This document shows positions 9,934 to 21,599 of a stretch of DNA of 64,000 nt, in pieces. The translations under genes were made by a program, and so were the position numbers. How positions within the stretch are numbered: the stretch's first letter is position 1; every line of letters starts with the position of its first letter. The notes under the pieces are model-generated. The model was not told the DNA's origin and ran no database searches. It saw nothing but the letters and a program-made list of their open reading frames with translations. Source of the DNA: Siphonodentalium dalli (Eukaryota; Mollusca; Scaphopoda; Gadilida; Siphonodentaliidae); assembly GCA_032622095.1 (NCBI GenBank), contig CP136069.1, positions 87,504,958 to 87,568,957 on the forward strand. Reading direction: 5' to 3'.

Positions 9934-11798
9934 CAAGCCTGAGTTTAGTGTGGCTGTCATTTGCAGAATGAGGTCCACAGAGGGTGAATTTAGTGATCCT
10001 ATTCCGCTGCGTGGGATAGCGTCACTAAATTCACCCTCTAGGGACCTCATTCTGCTTAGGCCTCAACTGCTATTAGAGATCTAGGATCAGATTGCAGTTC
10101 CCAAAAGGTGAATATTGTGATGTACACCCATTGGGAACCTCGATGATATAGAATGAAAGTGTCAATGACAATAATTTAATGGTTGACAGTAAATGGAGGG
10201 ATGTGGTCTGTAGGGTGTGCCAAAGGATTTAGTGATGCAAAGAGTTAATTCTAAAATGGCCACCGGCGGCCATGTTTTTTTGCCGAATGACCCCAAAATG
10301 ACTCGTTCCCATCTACATGTCAATGTCAACATCAATGACAAATTTCATGAAGATCAAACAAACAGATCGGTCTATAACCCATGCTAATAGTTTTTTAGAA
10401 ATATTTAGTCATACAAAGAGTAAAATCCAAAATGGCCATTGGTGGCCATATTTTTTTGCCGAATGACCCCAAAATGACTTGTACCCATCAAGAGGTCACC
10501 CCGATGATCCATATGAAGTTTGGTGATGATCAGATCAAGGATGTGGTATGTAGGGTGTGTCAAAGTATTTAGTGATGTAAAGAGTAAAATCCAATATGGC
10601 TGCCGGTGGCCATGTTTTTTGGCCAAATGACCCCAAAATAACTCGTACCCATCAAGAGGTCACCCCGATGATCCATATGAAGTTTGGTGATGATCGGATC
10701 AGGGATGTGGTCTGTAGGATGTGTCAAAGGATTTAGTGATGCAAAGAGTAAAATCCAAGATGGCCGCCAGCGGCCATGTTTTTCGGCCGATTGATCCTAA
10801 AATGATACGTTCCCATCTACATGTAATTGTCAACATTCATGACAAATTTTATGATGATCAGATAAACAGTACGGCCTGTAGCCCGCACCAATGGATTCAA
10901 TTTTGAATTCGAAGATGGCCACCAGCGGCCATGTTTTTTGGCCGAATTACCCCAAAATGATTCGTGCCCAACTAGGGGCCACCCCAATGATGAATATGAA
11001 GTTTGGTGATGATCGGATCAGGGTTGTGGTCTGTAGGGTGTGTGAAAGTATTTAGTGATGCAAAGAGTAAAATCCAAGATGGTTGATGGCGGCCATGTTT
11101 TTTGGCCGAATGACCCCAAAATGACTCGTTCCCATCTACATGTCAATGTCAACATTCATGACAAATTTCATAAAGATCCGACCAAAGATACGACCTGTAG
11201 CCCGCGCGAAAGTATTTAGTGATGCAAAGAGTAAAATACAAGATGGCTGATGGCGGCCATGTTTTTTGGCCAAATGACCCCAAAATGACTCGTTCCCATC
11301 TAGAGGTCGCCCCGATGATCCATACGAAGTTTGGTGATGATCGGATCAGAGATGTGGTCTGTAGGATGTGTCAAAGGATTTAGTTATGCAAAGAGTATAC
11401 ATGACGTTTTTTGGCCGAATGACCCCAAAATGACTCGTTCCCATCTACATGTCAATGTCAACATTCATGACAAATTTCATAAAAATCAGACCAAGATACG
11501 ACCTGTAGCCCGTGCCAAAGGAAATTGTTGACGGACACACGCACACAAGGACGACGGACGCCAACCCATGGCAATAGCTCAAACTTACAAAGTAAGTTGA
11601 GCTAAAAACTAAACTAAAAAAGAAATCGAATCTACGTGAAGAAGTTTCTATAGAAATTTTATAATAAAGATACTTTCCAGAGAAGATGAGGCTTAACCAG
11701 AATGAGGTCCCCAGTGGGTGAATTTAGTGATATGCAGGATCAATTCACCCTCTGGGGACATCATTTTGCAAATGACAGGCACCTTATTCTCAGGCTAG
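9934..11798. mobile_element. family C element carrying an E array
   Basis: Left foldback module of C (9934-10150: CAAGCCTGAGTTTAG...GAGGTCCCTAGAGG) and right C module (11605-11798, ending CTCAGGCTAG), split by the E array. Right of the array, AAACTAAACTAAAAAAGAAA matches the spacer of the short C element at 20.9 kb. Flanking 8-mers GTGTCAAT and CTATCAAT are similar but not identical, as expected for an old hAT-like duplication. Confidence 0.7.
10150..11604. repeat. family E tandem array
   Basis: About nine diverged modules of roughly 150 bp, each with AATGACCCCAAAATGACTCG, TTCCCATCTACATGTCAATG, ATTTAGTGATGCAAAGAGTA and AAAATCCAAGATGGC followed by GGCGGCCATGTTTTTTGGCC. The array ends TAAGTTGAGCTA, the inverse of the TAGCTCAACTTA start visible in the copy at 39937. 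Several apparent frames over the modules are repeat-derived. Confidence 0.8.
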
Positions 11799-11830
11799 CT
11801 ATCAATCAGCAGACATATAGTTATCATACC

Positions 11831-11983
11831 TGAAACCAAGCATACGGCATATGACGTTGGCGCTAGCACTGTAAAATCCATCATCACAGATAGTTCCCCA
11901 AGCACCATTTACATATATCTCTACTGTGCCTCTGTCAGTGTAACTGGAATACCTCCTCAGTCTTATTCTTTGATCATCAGTGT
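11831..11983 (-). pseudogene. SRCR domain (inner copy), first exon, frameshifted
   Basis: First exon of a group A SRCR module. Phase 1 entry after ATAG reads [13 protein letters not shown], then [20 protein letters not shown]. At about 11880 one base is missing. Beyond it the SRCR frame resumes only one base over ([10 protein letters not shown]), ending TTTCAG|GTATGA. Length is 153 nt; the in-frame module needs 154 to exit in phase 2 and join the exon at 9093. As written, splicing to that exon reaches a stop soon after the junction. This is either a decayed module or a single-base sequencing or assembly error; nothing else in the exon looks degraded. Confidence 0.8.
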
Positions 11984-12036
11984 CTATATTTAGATAAGAA
12001 ATTCAAAATCATAAATAAAATGAAAAGGACAATTAA

Positions 12037-12245
12037 CCATTTAATGACGGGAGGTGCGCTGGTGCAGCATTAATAACCCTTTCAGTGCCAAGTCCGATTT
12101 TTGTATCAACCCATATTTCCTTGATCATTTTTCAAATTTATTGTTTATAATAATGTGATACATTGATGGAAATAGCTCTTATGATTCTGTGCCAGTACCT
12201 TCTCTTTATATATATGTGAGTCTCACAAAGGGAGCCTCGCATAAT
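12037..12245. mobile_element. family D MITE split by a family B insertion
   Basis: TTAA at 12033, then CATTTAATGACGGGAGGTGCGC (D start) up to GCAGCATTAA. Family B sequence intervenes (12077-12180). D resumes with GATTCTGTGCCAGTACCTTC and CACAAAGGGAGCCTCGCAT. The right part of D is missing. Confidence 0.65.
12077..12180. mobile_element. family B piggyBac-like MITE, one arm
   Basis: CCCTTTCAGTGCCAAGTCCG through TTGATCATTTTTC to a GATGGAAATAGCTCTTA centre. Only the left arm of the palindrome seen complete at 37264-37427. A TTAA at 12070-12073 lies just before it. Confidence 0.7.
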
Positions 12246-12345
12246 ATGATCATGTACGTAAACGTAATTTGCGCCCGCTTGTTACTGTTCATGGGATTAT
12301 CGGCTGAATTGTTATCTTTATTGAAGGATTTGATGATAAACCCTA

Positions 12346-13134
12346 AGGGTGGATACACACATGCATGTAATTATCTGTAATTATCGTGTATTTGGCGTTT
12401 TACATGGATCATACAGACGATGTAATAAGTATGTGTCCACTGACAACACAATCATTGCCTACGTGTTGAACGCACTGAGTTCTAGTTCCAATTAAGTCGG
12501 AATGTAGATAACCCGTTATCTTGGACCAAGTCGCCAGGCCACTTAAAATAATTGTTCGTGGGATAACCCATATGGTAGACATTCTATTTAAATAATTACC
12601 AGTCCTCTCTTATTTATAGCAGCGGTGGATCAGGATTTCCCCGACGCATGCAGGGGCTATATATGACCCCGAAAGCTACCAGGCGGGGGTGGCTGACTCT
12701 GAGCTATTTAAGTAAAACATATCATATTGTACCTTCTTGCCCAGATTATTCCGACTGATACATTCAACTAAGTCCCTTAGCGATTTGAAGCTTTCGAGAC
12801 CCCACCCAAACAAGCATCATGGTTGAAAATGTTCTACATCAAGCCTACAGGTACATGCCAGACATATGACTTCTGGTGTTCGTGCATTAATAAAATGCCA
12901 GATATCACACAGACTTGACTAATGTCCGCATCCGTAAGAGAAGACATGTTTTGGACTGGCCTTAAATGTACTGATAGAAGACAATTTGACTTCGCTTAGC
13001 ACTAACTCACTTGTCTGGCCTGTTAACAATGAACCGCTCGCGCGCAGGTGATTAATGTTGTCAATTATTGGTGTGGCCATGTAAAATACATGTATTTAAC
13101 ATACAGAAATTACATGCATGTGTGTATCCACCCT
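12346..13134. mobile_element. 789-bp TIR element with TA duplication
   Basis: Inverted ends AGGGTGGATACACACATGCA, matching for about 30 bp, flanked by TA on both sides (12344-12345 and 13135-13136). No coding frame. The TA duplication points to the Tc1/mariner group. Confidence 0.75.
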
Positions 13135-13930
13135 TATAATGGGACACAAGAAAATGATATATACAATGTATGTAAATAATCACATAGATAACGTAAATGT
13201 GGATATTTAGCCTGCCATGTAATACGAGTCTCAGCTGTCTGGCCATCGACGCAGTCCTGTCTGGAGTTTTGCGCGCCGGTGTAGGTAGTGACGTCATGAT
13301 GTACGTCTTGATGTCATGACGCCTTTACTGGTTTTCCAAGAAGGAATCTTAAAATGACTCTGCGATCTTTCAATCGGAACTTAAAGTTTCCGTTTGTCGG
13401 CCTTGAACTTTGAGAATATTTCATCAATCTTTTAGGTGGAAATACCGTTAGAAAATGGAAGATAATATGTAAACGACCAGCAAGGTCGCTAGATTCCTCT
13501 TTCGGGGTAAATATTTTACATAATTTTATGAAATATGTAAACAAAACTTTTTCATGCAATTTAACTTTTTTGTTAACCAGAGCTTTTGTTCAATTTACAT
13601 TCACTTTTTGAAATATATTTGGCTTTAGGAGCATGATGTTCCTACATATGATGAAGTATAGCTAACAGTTGCTAGATCAAAGTTTTTTATTTTTGCCCTG
13701 GAGCATTTTTCCCAATTACACATTTCGAGGTGGCATTAATCAATACAAAATGGCGGCCGTTGCCAACAATAGAATTTTTGACTCCGCTGACCCTGGCTGA
13801 CCCTTCAGTTATGAATAAATTATCTTATTTTAGGTGATTTAAATTTATTTTTAGATTGGGCCGAAAAAGTCAATTAGTATATATCTCATATTCGCATACG
13901 TATACCCTGGTCGCTTCGCTTCCGCGGCCG
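13135..13930. other. intron, nothing recognised
   Basis: No exon, TIR element or shared repeat family recognised. An AAAATGGCGGCCGTTG motif near 13750 resembles the family E AAGATGGC motif, but it stands alone. Confidence 0.4.
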
Positions 13931-14095
13931 CTATAAAAAGAGAATGCACTGGCTTACAAAGTCAAAGTAAATATTGTTAGGTCAATGTATTCTCTTATAT
14001 ATGTGAGGCTCCCTATGGGAGACTTGCATATATAAGATAATGCATTGTCACAGGGTTTTCGAAAAATTTCAGGAAGCTCCAGTCATGGAAAGGTT
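13931..14095. mobile_element. family D MITE, 5'-truncated
   Basis: Begins inside the first foldback (AAAAGAGAATGCACTGGC), then CTTACAAAGTCAAAGTAAAT, the complete second foldback, and AGTCATGGAAAGGTTA. Confidence 0.7.
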
Positions 14096-14149
14096 ATTAT
14101 TTCATATACAATATCAGGGAAAACATTTCTAATCTTTTGCAATGATTTA

Positions 14150-14400
14150 CTTATAGACATATTTTGGACTTGTTCGGGTACGTGAAACTGGTAAGTTAGT
14201 ATTCAGGCACCATGCCAACTGGAAGAATGTAGCATTCTACTATCATATCTGAAAATCTGATGCAAATCGACCGTACCACTCCAAAGAAAACATCGTCCAA
14301 ACTATGCTCAAATGTAAATATTTCCTTCTAGATTCGGGACGCAACTATCAGCGATAAACTTACGAAAACAATATTGCCATAGAAAGTTACTGCATTTCAT
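14150..14400. repeat. family I dispersed repeat, copy 1
   Basis: ACATATTTTGGACTTGTTCG, GTGAAACTGGTAAGTTAGTA, GGAATGTAGCATTC, ACCATACCACTCCA(G)AAAACATC and TGTAAATATTT motifs in order, shared with copies at 14745, 22060 and 26305. Confidence 0.7.
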
Positions 14401-14541
14401 TAATATATAAGAATGACGGTGTGTGTTGTCAATTTGGAAATAATATTTGTAAAATATAACTACTTTGAGGAAGATTATTCACCATTTCTAATTGATCACC
14501 CTACTGGAGTGTTTCACATCACTTTAACACTTTCTTTACTA

Positions 14542-14670
14542 CACTAATGCCCTAAATATCTCAGTGAGAGCTTTCCGTGGAATGGCAACAAGTCATATTT
14601 CCGACAAAATCCTGAAAAGTTACCCATAATTCTGCTGTGGTTAAGGAGTCGATTATTTAGGGCATTACTG
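14542..14670. mobile_element. family A MITE, deleted left arm
   Basis: ACACTAATGCCCTAAATATC joins directly to TCAGTGAGAGCTTTCCG and then the full right arm to GGGCATTACTG. Confidence 0.75.
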
Positions 14671-14744
14671 TAACTACTCATTGACAAATAATTACCTTAC
14701 TGTTAGGAAATGTCAGATAATAAGTTCAACAAATGGCCATGTTG

Positions 14745-15000
14745 AACTTAAAGACATATTATGCACTTCTGGTGCGTGAAACTGATAAGTTAGTACTCAG
14801 GCGCTACGCCAACTGGGGGAATGTAGCATTCTAATAACGTCGCCGAAAATTTCAAAGAAATCAACCATACCACTCTATAGAAAACATCGCCTGAACTACG
14901 ATCAATTGTAAATATTTACTAGATTCATGATGCAACTATCGGCGATAAAATAATGCAAATGATTTCGCCATCAAGAGTCATTGCATTTAATTAATACAAG
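14745..15000. repeat. family I dispersed repeat, copy 2
   Basis: Same ordered motifs as copy 1 (AAGACATATTATGCACTTCT, GATAAGTTAGTACTCAGGCG, GGAATGTAGCATTCTA, TGTAAATATTTACTAGAT). It ends next to the family F start at 15000. Confidence 0.7.
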
Positions 15001-15103
15001 GGGTACACATCTAAGATGCTTTTGTCGAGTTTTTGGCAGTCGAACCAAACTTCTGCCAATAAGGTGCACAACTCCGGGAAAAAAGTCGGACGGTGGTATA
15101 TTA
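15000..15103. repeat. family F repeat, left piece of a split copy
   Basis: AAGGGGTACACATCTAAGATGC through GTCGGACGGTGGTATATTA matches the start of the intact copy at 3800-3915. It stops abruptly at 15103; the rest resumes near 19009. Confidence 0.7.
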
Positions 15104-16369
15104 GGGACCTTGTCAAATTACAAGCGGAAATTCCGCCGGAGAACAGAGTTTTTTCCTCCGCTCTCCGCTAAAAACTCTGTTCTCCGCTTGTGAAATTTTA
15201 ACGCACACAGGAGTTTTTCCTCTGCTGTAAATTCCGGTAGTAATTACGGCTAACTCCGTTCAAATTGGCAGAAACTCCGCTGAAACCAGAGCTGTAACTC
15301 GCTGTGACGAGAGCGGTACCAAACTCCTCTGTTAGGCCGGGGAGCTTGTCCAAATTAAATTGGAATTTCCGTCTGAGAACTTTTATAAATAAAAGACTAA
15401 AGTCCCAAATAAATGATTCCCAAACCCCGGTTTATGCATGCAGCCTATTTTCACTGTCACATTTCAATCCTACGTTTTCATGTGGCCGCAAATCCGTCAC
15501 AGTGGGTGACAAAGCCCCGAATATCTCGTGAAGTGCTATTAAGGGGCGGTCAAATGACCAATTTTATTGAATGGGGATTTCCATGCAAACCACACCAACA
15601 AAAGTTATATATGAAACATTGTCTGGGAACTATTTACAGCAGCCATATGATTAAACAGACATAACATTTAACTGGCGGCTGGGTTTGGTAAATATGCAAT
15701 TTTTGCTATAAATTTATTTTTGGAATTACAACACGAAAAATAAATTAAAAATAAATACATAAACTTTCTCAATGGAACAAATTCTAAGCCGACCCGCCAT
15801 ATAAATGTGTATTGTTTTCAATACCGCACAACAGTCACACCCGGAAATATCTGTAATTTGTAACTTTTACTGCTGAGATTTGCATGGAAATGTCCATTAA
15901 AAATTGGTCACTTGACCTTCTCCTTAATTTGCTGCGTTGTCGAATTATGAAATTATACCGTAATCCAGTGCTGCCGTAAACAATGCAAATTTGATTTCGT
16001 ACAAGTAATTTTGCGATTTGGTAACTTGTCCTCATTTTGTTCATCGGTCACCGTTAATGTGCAAACCAGTATCAAAAGAAGAATAAAGACTCAAATAAAT
16101 TATTCCCCTACCCCGGTTTATAGTATACTTTCCGTGTGACATGTTTCAATTTGTCATTCTATTTCTATATCAAACTCACTTTTAATGGTGAACGCAAAAC
16201 AGGGGGTTTACAGCTAGCCTAAAAAGTTACACAGTCATCTCCGCACGTGCTATATTTGCGACATCGTCGGATTCTGAGAATACTGTAAACCCAGTGCTAT
16301 TAGTGTCGTAAACAATGAAAATCTTTATAGATGCTCCCAATGATACAGACAGCTAGTCGGCTTATTTGG

Positions 16370-17511
16370 TAGAGATGGGCGGTACTCGGTATTTACCGTG
16401 CGGTATCGATCGGTATCAGCGTAATACCAATATACCGTACCGAATCAAAACTAAAAATATCGAATTTGCGGTTCAATTAAAATTATTCATCAATTTCATG
16501 TGTTGCCAACTTGTGTGTCTTTGTAATTGTATTGAGTAAAGTTTATCAGTAAACACTCCCTAATTTCGTAGGATATATTTATAGTATGCTATGTTGTTAC
16601 CTTTCTATTAATTGATCATCGGCATCGTGCAATTGCGCAACTTTTAACTGGCGTAAGCGATTTTTCGCCCACGAAGATTTACGAACCTAAATATATTCAA
16701 ATCGATTACACAATGGCTTTTGAATAGTTAAAGATGGAGCAGTGGCTTCACGGTCCTAATTTGATCGAGCATGACAGGGAATCTCTGAATCTCTTAGAGA
16801 AAGTGACAATAAGTAATCATGTTAAAAACATTAACGCAATAGTCAGTTATATGATGTGGCAAAATTAATGTTGATTGGCACAAAGTCTGCGTGTCGCACG
16901 TGCCCAATATCCTGAATAATCCATGGGAGTACGGGGTCTGAATTTCCCTGAAATCTACTTTCACTTTCTAAAAATAGAACAGATCCATCAAATTATTTAA
17001 GAATTCTTTTATACAACGTGTTTTGCTCAAATACATAATGCTGTGTTTGCATGGCAGATTTATTTCGCCGTTGGGACTATTTATTGCGATTTGTGAATTG
17101 TAATTTTATTCATTCACGAAAATGTAATGTGACGAAATTGACACGTATATATATTGCAGTCATGCATTGAGCATTCTCTCATTCTTTTCAAAAGCTGCAT
17201 TCTCTCATTCTTTTCAAAAGATGTGCGGTGGCATGTGTGTAAATGATCAAAGAGATGTGTGAATATCACTTAATTGTGCAGGTCATTTGTTGCGTAATTT
17301 AGCTGCAGTCAGCCAGTCACGAATGTAGTAAACCCGCGGACCGTGCGCATATACTGTTCGGTAATAAACTTGGATTACCACAATTTACCGGAAATCTCTA
17401 ATCTGGTCTTATAATTGAGAGCCAATAATACCGATTACCATACCGTTACCGAGGTAAATCAACGAAAATTTACTGATACCGAGATTGAAATTTCAATACC
17501 GCCCATCTCTG
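16370..17511. mobile_element. 1.1-kb hAT-like non-autonomous element
   Basis: Ends TAGAGATGGGCGGTA and, reverse-complemented, CAGAGATGGGCGGTA, with further GGTATC-rich similarity inside. Exact 8-bp duplications TTATTTGG lie at 16362-16369 and 17512-17519. No transposase frame. Confidence 0.92.
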
Positions 17512-17519
17512 TTATTTGG

Positions 17520-19008
17520 AGAGTCAGCAGCGTGACAAAATTCGTGATTTCGTGATATCGCCCTATTAACGTTCTTGTGCGATTCGAGTTTTCCATGTGT
17601 GGTATTTTTAGATATCATATTCCACCAGTACAAAACCTTGGAACTTTTTGAAGTTTCAACAGGCAAACTTAACTATATGTTGCAGAACACCGGTCTTTCC
17701 AATTACGGTACCGATTGAATAAGTATAGGAAAACATTGAAAACATGGATGACGACGAGTCGCTATAAATGGTGAAATTTGGCGCCCGGAACGATTTTATC
17801 GCTGCCGAGTTGAAGCTGAGTATGTTTATAGGAAACAGGCGACATATGCCCAATATTTTGTGTTTAGTGCTTTTATCTGAGATAAATTTGTCCGGGCACC
17901 TGGTTAAGCCTGCATAACTTGAATCATCGACGTATATCGATGCTTGAATATATTATATTAGGATACTGATTTATAAACTCGATTAAACACTTATTTTTGG
18001 GACTTTATGTCCAGTAACTGTGGAACTATTTATATGCTTTAAATTATAGCAGCCTGGTATCTTGAAAAGTTAAAAATTAATTGGGTCACTTGAACCTCAT
18101 TCGGCTGGAGTTTATTTCAGTCATTGGAAATGGACACGAAATAGAAGACCTGGTACAGTATACTCCAAGCGTAAAAAATGTCGTTATTTGAATATTCATC
18201 ATTATTTACAGCGAGAAACATTTCCAATCACAGTCCAATGGGGAGAAAATAGTCAAATATTATGGGAGGCTAAATTAAATTCACAGACGCATAATCCAAT
18301 TGCATTGAAACGAAATTTAAAAAATAATTTAACCCAATAACACAACCCAGAGAGAAGATTGAATCTGCCGGTTTAATATGAGTGACAGGCCATGGGGTGT
18401 AGCTTAAAGGGAATCCACCAATCGCGTAAAGAATAGATAAATAGTGAAGAAATTACACAATGGCTTGCCGACAAAATACTAAACAATTAGTGATAATTGA
18501 ATGATAACTAGATGAATATGCAGATTGTGAACCGAACTTGCTAGAATATTGGATACTATGGCAATCGGTGATGAATAAAGTGTACTTTGGTACAAATAAA
18601 GTGTACTTCAATGCGATAAAAGTGAAGTGAAATGACACGATTTACGTGTGTATATATAATAAAGTACGGAATCGGGATCGAAACAGAGCATGCATCGATC
18701 ACTAATTATTACTGCCAATTAATCAAACAATACCTAATATTATAAAACAATGCAAACAACGTGTTAACAGAGGGGTAAATCGTAGATAAGATACAGTGCA
18801 AGTTACTGACTGAATTAATTCTTCTTTGCCATTCATATATGGCTGATAATAAAACATGCGGTGTGTTTCCTAGTAAAACTTCGCAAATTCCGATGAATGT
18901 AACAAAAACTCTGCTATAACGTCACGCAAACTCCGTTACGTCGTAACAAAAACTCTGTTACGTCGTAACAAAAACTCCGCCGGACACTTCGCTTTAACTC
19001 CGATGAAA
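17520..19008. other. remainder of the 3.9-kb insertion, no gene
   Basis: AT-rich. A CTGGTATCTTGAAAAGTTAA-type segment near 18055 recurs near 48120. No exon of the minus-strand gene, such as a second MAM half, could be found here. Confidence 0.4.
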
Positions 19009-19650
19009 TTTTCGGACAAACCAGATTTTCGAACTCGTCCGAGATATTGTTGCAAGAGACTCATATACTAAATATTGTGTAAATCGGTTAATATTTCATT
19101 GAGTTATCGCGCTAACGGTGATAACATTGCTAAAAATAGACAAACTAAGACCCATAACTCCGTGAAAAAAATTCGGACAAACCAGGTTTTCGAACTCGTC
19201 CGAGATATTGTTGTAGGAGACTCATATACCAAATATTGTTAAAATCGGTTAATATTTCATCGAGTTATCGCGCTAACGGTGATAAAATTGCTAAAAATAG
19301 ATAAACTAAGACCCATAACTCCGGAAATTTTTTTCGGACAAACCTGGTTTTCGAACTCGTCCGAGATATTGTTGCTAGAGTCTCATATACCACATATTGT
19401 TGAAATTGGTTAATATTTGCGTGAGTTATCGCGCTAACGGTGAAAAACTTGACTAAAAACCATCTAAGATGGATAACTCTTGTCAAAAAGTTTGGACGTG
19501 ACCTATTTTCTACATGCAGCAAATAGTCATTGGGAGCAACTCATACCAAATTTTTTTTAATCCGTTCACAAATGTCAAAGTTATAAGGCATTCTTTAGGT
19601 CCGCCCGCCCGCCAACCGTCCCTCGTCAAACCATAAGTCGAGTTTTTGAA
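19009..19650. repeat. family F repeat, right piece of a split copy
   Basis: TTCGGACAAACCAGATTTTC, GAGATATTGTTGCAAGAGAC, CGCGCTAACGGTGATAACAT modules, ending CGCCCGCCCGCCAACCG, as in the copy at 3796-4545. A small GAGTTTTTGAAAAACTCGAC hairpin follows. Confidence 0.7.
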
Positions 19651-20314
19651 AAACTCGACTAATAAATATAATGACAATGTGTGTCATCATTTTGGATTAA
19701 TATTCTTAAACATAACTACTTTGAACAAGATTATTCTCATTGATATTCGATCAACCTACCGGAGTGTTTCACATCACTTTAATAGCCAGTATCAGCCACA
19801 CATACTTTTAACTTGTAATGTGTGTTACAATGACATTGCTATGGATATGCACCTGGCGGGAAAGGTCATGTGATATTTCGACGCCAAAACTACATGTTTT
19901 CAATATCGGTGAATGTCTAGTGAAACTTGTATATTATAAACGATAAAAAAAAGGCGAGACAACTCTATGGTGTTTATTTGTCGCCTTGTGTGATCCACAT
20001 ATTACTAGCATCATGATGAATGATGCATGCATGTTGAATTTCTGTTCTGTTCCACGATATACGAGTACAAGAAACCACAATTGGGTTCAATCAAATTAAA
20101 CTCATTCCGTGAAGGCAAATCTCTACCTGCACAGCGCTGATCGGTCATTCGGTGAGCAGAACGATTACTCCTCTTCGCTACATGTTTCGTAGATGCTAGA
20201 TCGACATTGACTCAAAACTTCTAAATGGTTTGACTTCACGTTTAGGCATCACTGTCATGTGGGTCATGCAACTTTTGTTGGAAATGACAACACATGTTAC
20301 AAGTTAACCATATA

Positions 20315-20522
20315 CAGTAATGCCCTAAATAAATGACTCCTTGACCACAGCAGTTAATTATGGGTAATTTTTCAGTCGGAAAAATAGCTTATTGCCATTC
20401 GTTGGAAAGCTCTCAGTGAGAGCTTTCCGGTGAATGGCAACAAGCCATATACCCGACTTAATCCTGAAAAATTACTGATTATTCTGCTGTTGTTAAGGAG
20501 TTAATTATTTACGACATTACTG
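20315..20522. mobile_element. family A palindromic MITE, full length
   Basis: CAGTAATGCCC to GACATTACTG with TA on both sides. The arms differ by a few substitutions. The centre is GAAAGCTCTCAGTGAGAGCT. Confidence 0.85.
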
Positions 20523-20657
20523 TACGTGGTGTGTCTGATCCTGGCTGTTATCTAAACATTTCCCAGCAATTAAAAGGAATCATTCTGTCTGTCATCTGTT
20601 CATACATATATCCCGAACATCCACCCATGATGAATAATATACCAAGTATTTCCAATC

Positions 20658-21112
20658 AAGTCTGAGTTTAGTGTGCCTGTCATTCGCAGAATGAGGTCCC
20701 CAGAGGATGAATTTAGTGACGCTGTCCCACAAAGCAGGCTAGCATCACCGAATTCACCCTCTGGGGACCTCATTCTGCATGGCCTCATCTGCTATGGGAG
20801 AAAAAGACTCTGGTTGAAGTTCCCAAATGGTGAATATTGTGATGTACACCCATTGTGAACCTTGATTATGCAATGTGGCATCTGCCAATTTTTGGGGATA
20901 GAGATAAATTAAACTAAAAAATAAATAGAATCTATGAGAAGTTTCTATAGTAATTTGATAATAAAGAAACTTTCCAGAAAATGTGAGACCTAAGCAGAAA
21001 GAGGTCCCCAGATGGTGAATTTAGTGATGCTAGCCCGCTATGCAGGATAGTGTCACTAAATTCACCCTCTGTGGATCTCATTCTGCAAATGACAGGCACA
21101 CTAAACTCATAT
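20658..21112. mobile_element. family C element, short form
   Basis: Two foldback modules (each GAGGTCCCCAGAGG...CCTCTGGGGACCTC type with a GCTAGC centre) around a spacer. The spacer holds GGTGAATATTGTGATGTACA and AAACTAAAAAATAAATAGAA. There is no E array here, unlike the copies at 9.9 and 39.7 kb. Confidence 0.75.
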
Positions 21113-21381
21113 ATATAATTTTACAATTGAATGAGAGAATCCATTTAATACAGAAAGGGCAACAGAATAAATTTCTTTATTATGCTAATATAGACTTCAG
21201 TTTTATCTATATTTTATTCACAAAAAATGTATTTATAGCCTTAAAACGGGTTTTATAAAATAACTTTGCTATTGTTGATGTTGTAATTGTAGGCCAGAAG
21301 AGATACATGTACACTATCATTAAAAGGAAGGTAGAGAAGAAAGAGGGTGAAAACAAAGAGAACAAATTAAAATGTAAATAC

Positions 21382-21534
21382 TTGTATCGTCCACTCCACC
21401 CGAGGGACCTGTAAGTCTGGAGGGTGTTGAGCCATTGTTGATAGTCCAGTGGTATTGACCACCATCACAGTAATCCATGGTAATTCCACACGACTGTATG
21501 CTGTTCATATCACAGATTTGGTGGTCTATTCCGT
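21382..21534 (-). CDS. MAM domain 2, first-half exon
   Basis: Phase 1 exon of 153 nt. The acceptor TTTTTTTTCAG is followed by D-G-I-D-H-Q-I-C-D-M-N-S-I-Q-S-C-G. The exon continues DYCDGGQYHWTINNGSTPSR and LTGPSGGVDDT, the N-terminal MAM pattern 'C.FE...CG...W....G.TPS..TGPS...DHT'. The donor ACAA|GTATTT exits in phase 1. The usual FE after the first cysteine is DM here. No second MAM half follows in the next 9 kb. Instead the exon at 2026-2361, 19 kb on, continues the domain without a gap (D-D-T / T-V-S-G-D-Y-Y). The SRCR exons at 11.9 and 9.0 kb lie between the two halves. Confidence 0.85.
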
Positions 21535-21599
21535 CTGAAAAAAACAAATATGGCAAGAAACATGAGTACTGGACATAAATAGGCAGCTTGTATGTGGAG

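Larger units (their letters stand above)
15104..19008. mobile_element. 3.9-kb insertion splitting a family F repeat
   Basis: Bounded by the two halves of a family F copy. The left end has AAGCGGAAATTCCGCCGGAG, GAACAGAGTT and CTCCGC repeats. The right end has AACAAAAACTCCGCCGGACA with tandem AACAAAAACTCYG units. An AAGACT(A)AA...AAATAAATGATTCCC-type block near 15395 recurs near 16088. It holds no convincing coding frame, and about 115 bp of family F is missing at the junction, so the boundary is approximate. It contains the hAT-like element at 16370-17511. Confidence 0.55.

Noticed and set aside
10405-11531. Several 60-75-codon frames on both strands
   Set aside because: They are translations of the tandem E modules and repeat each other.
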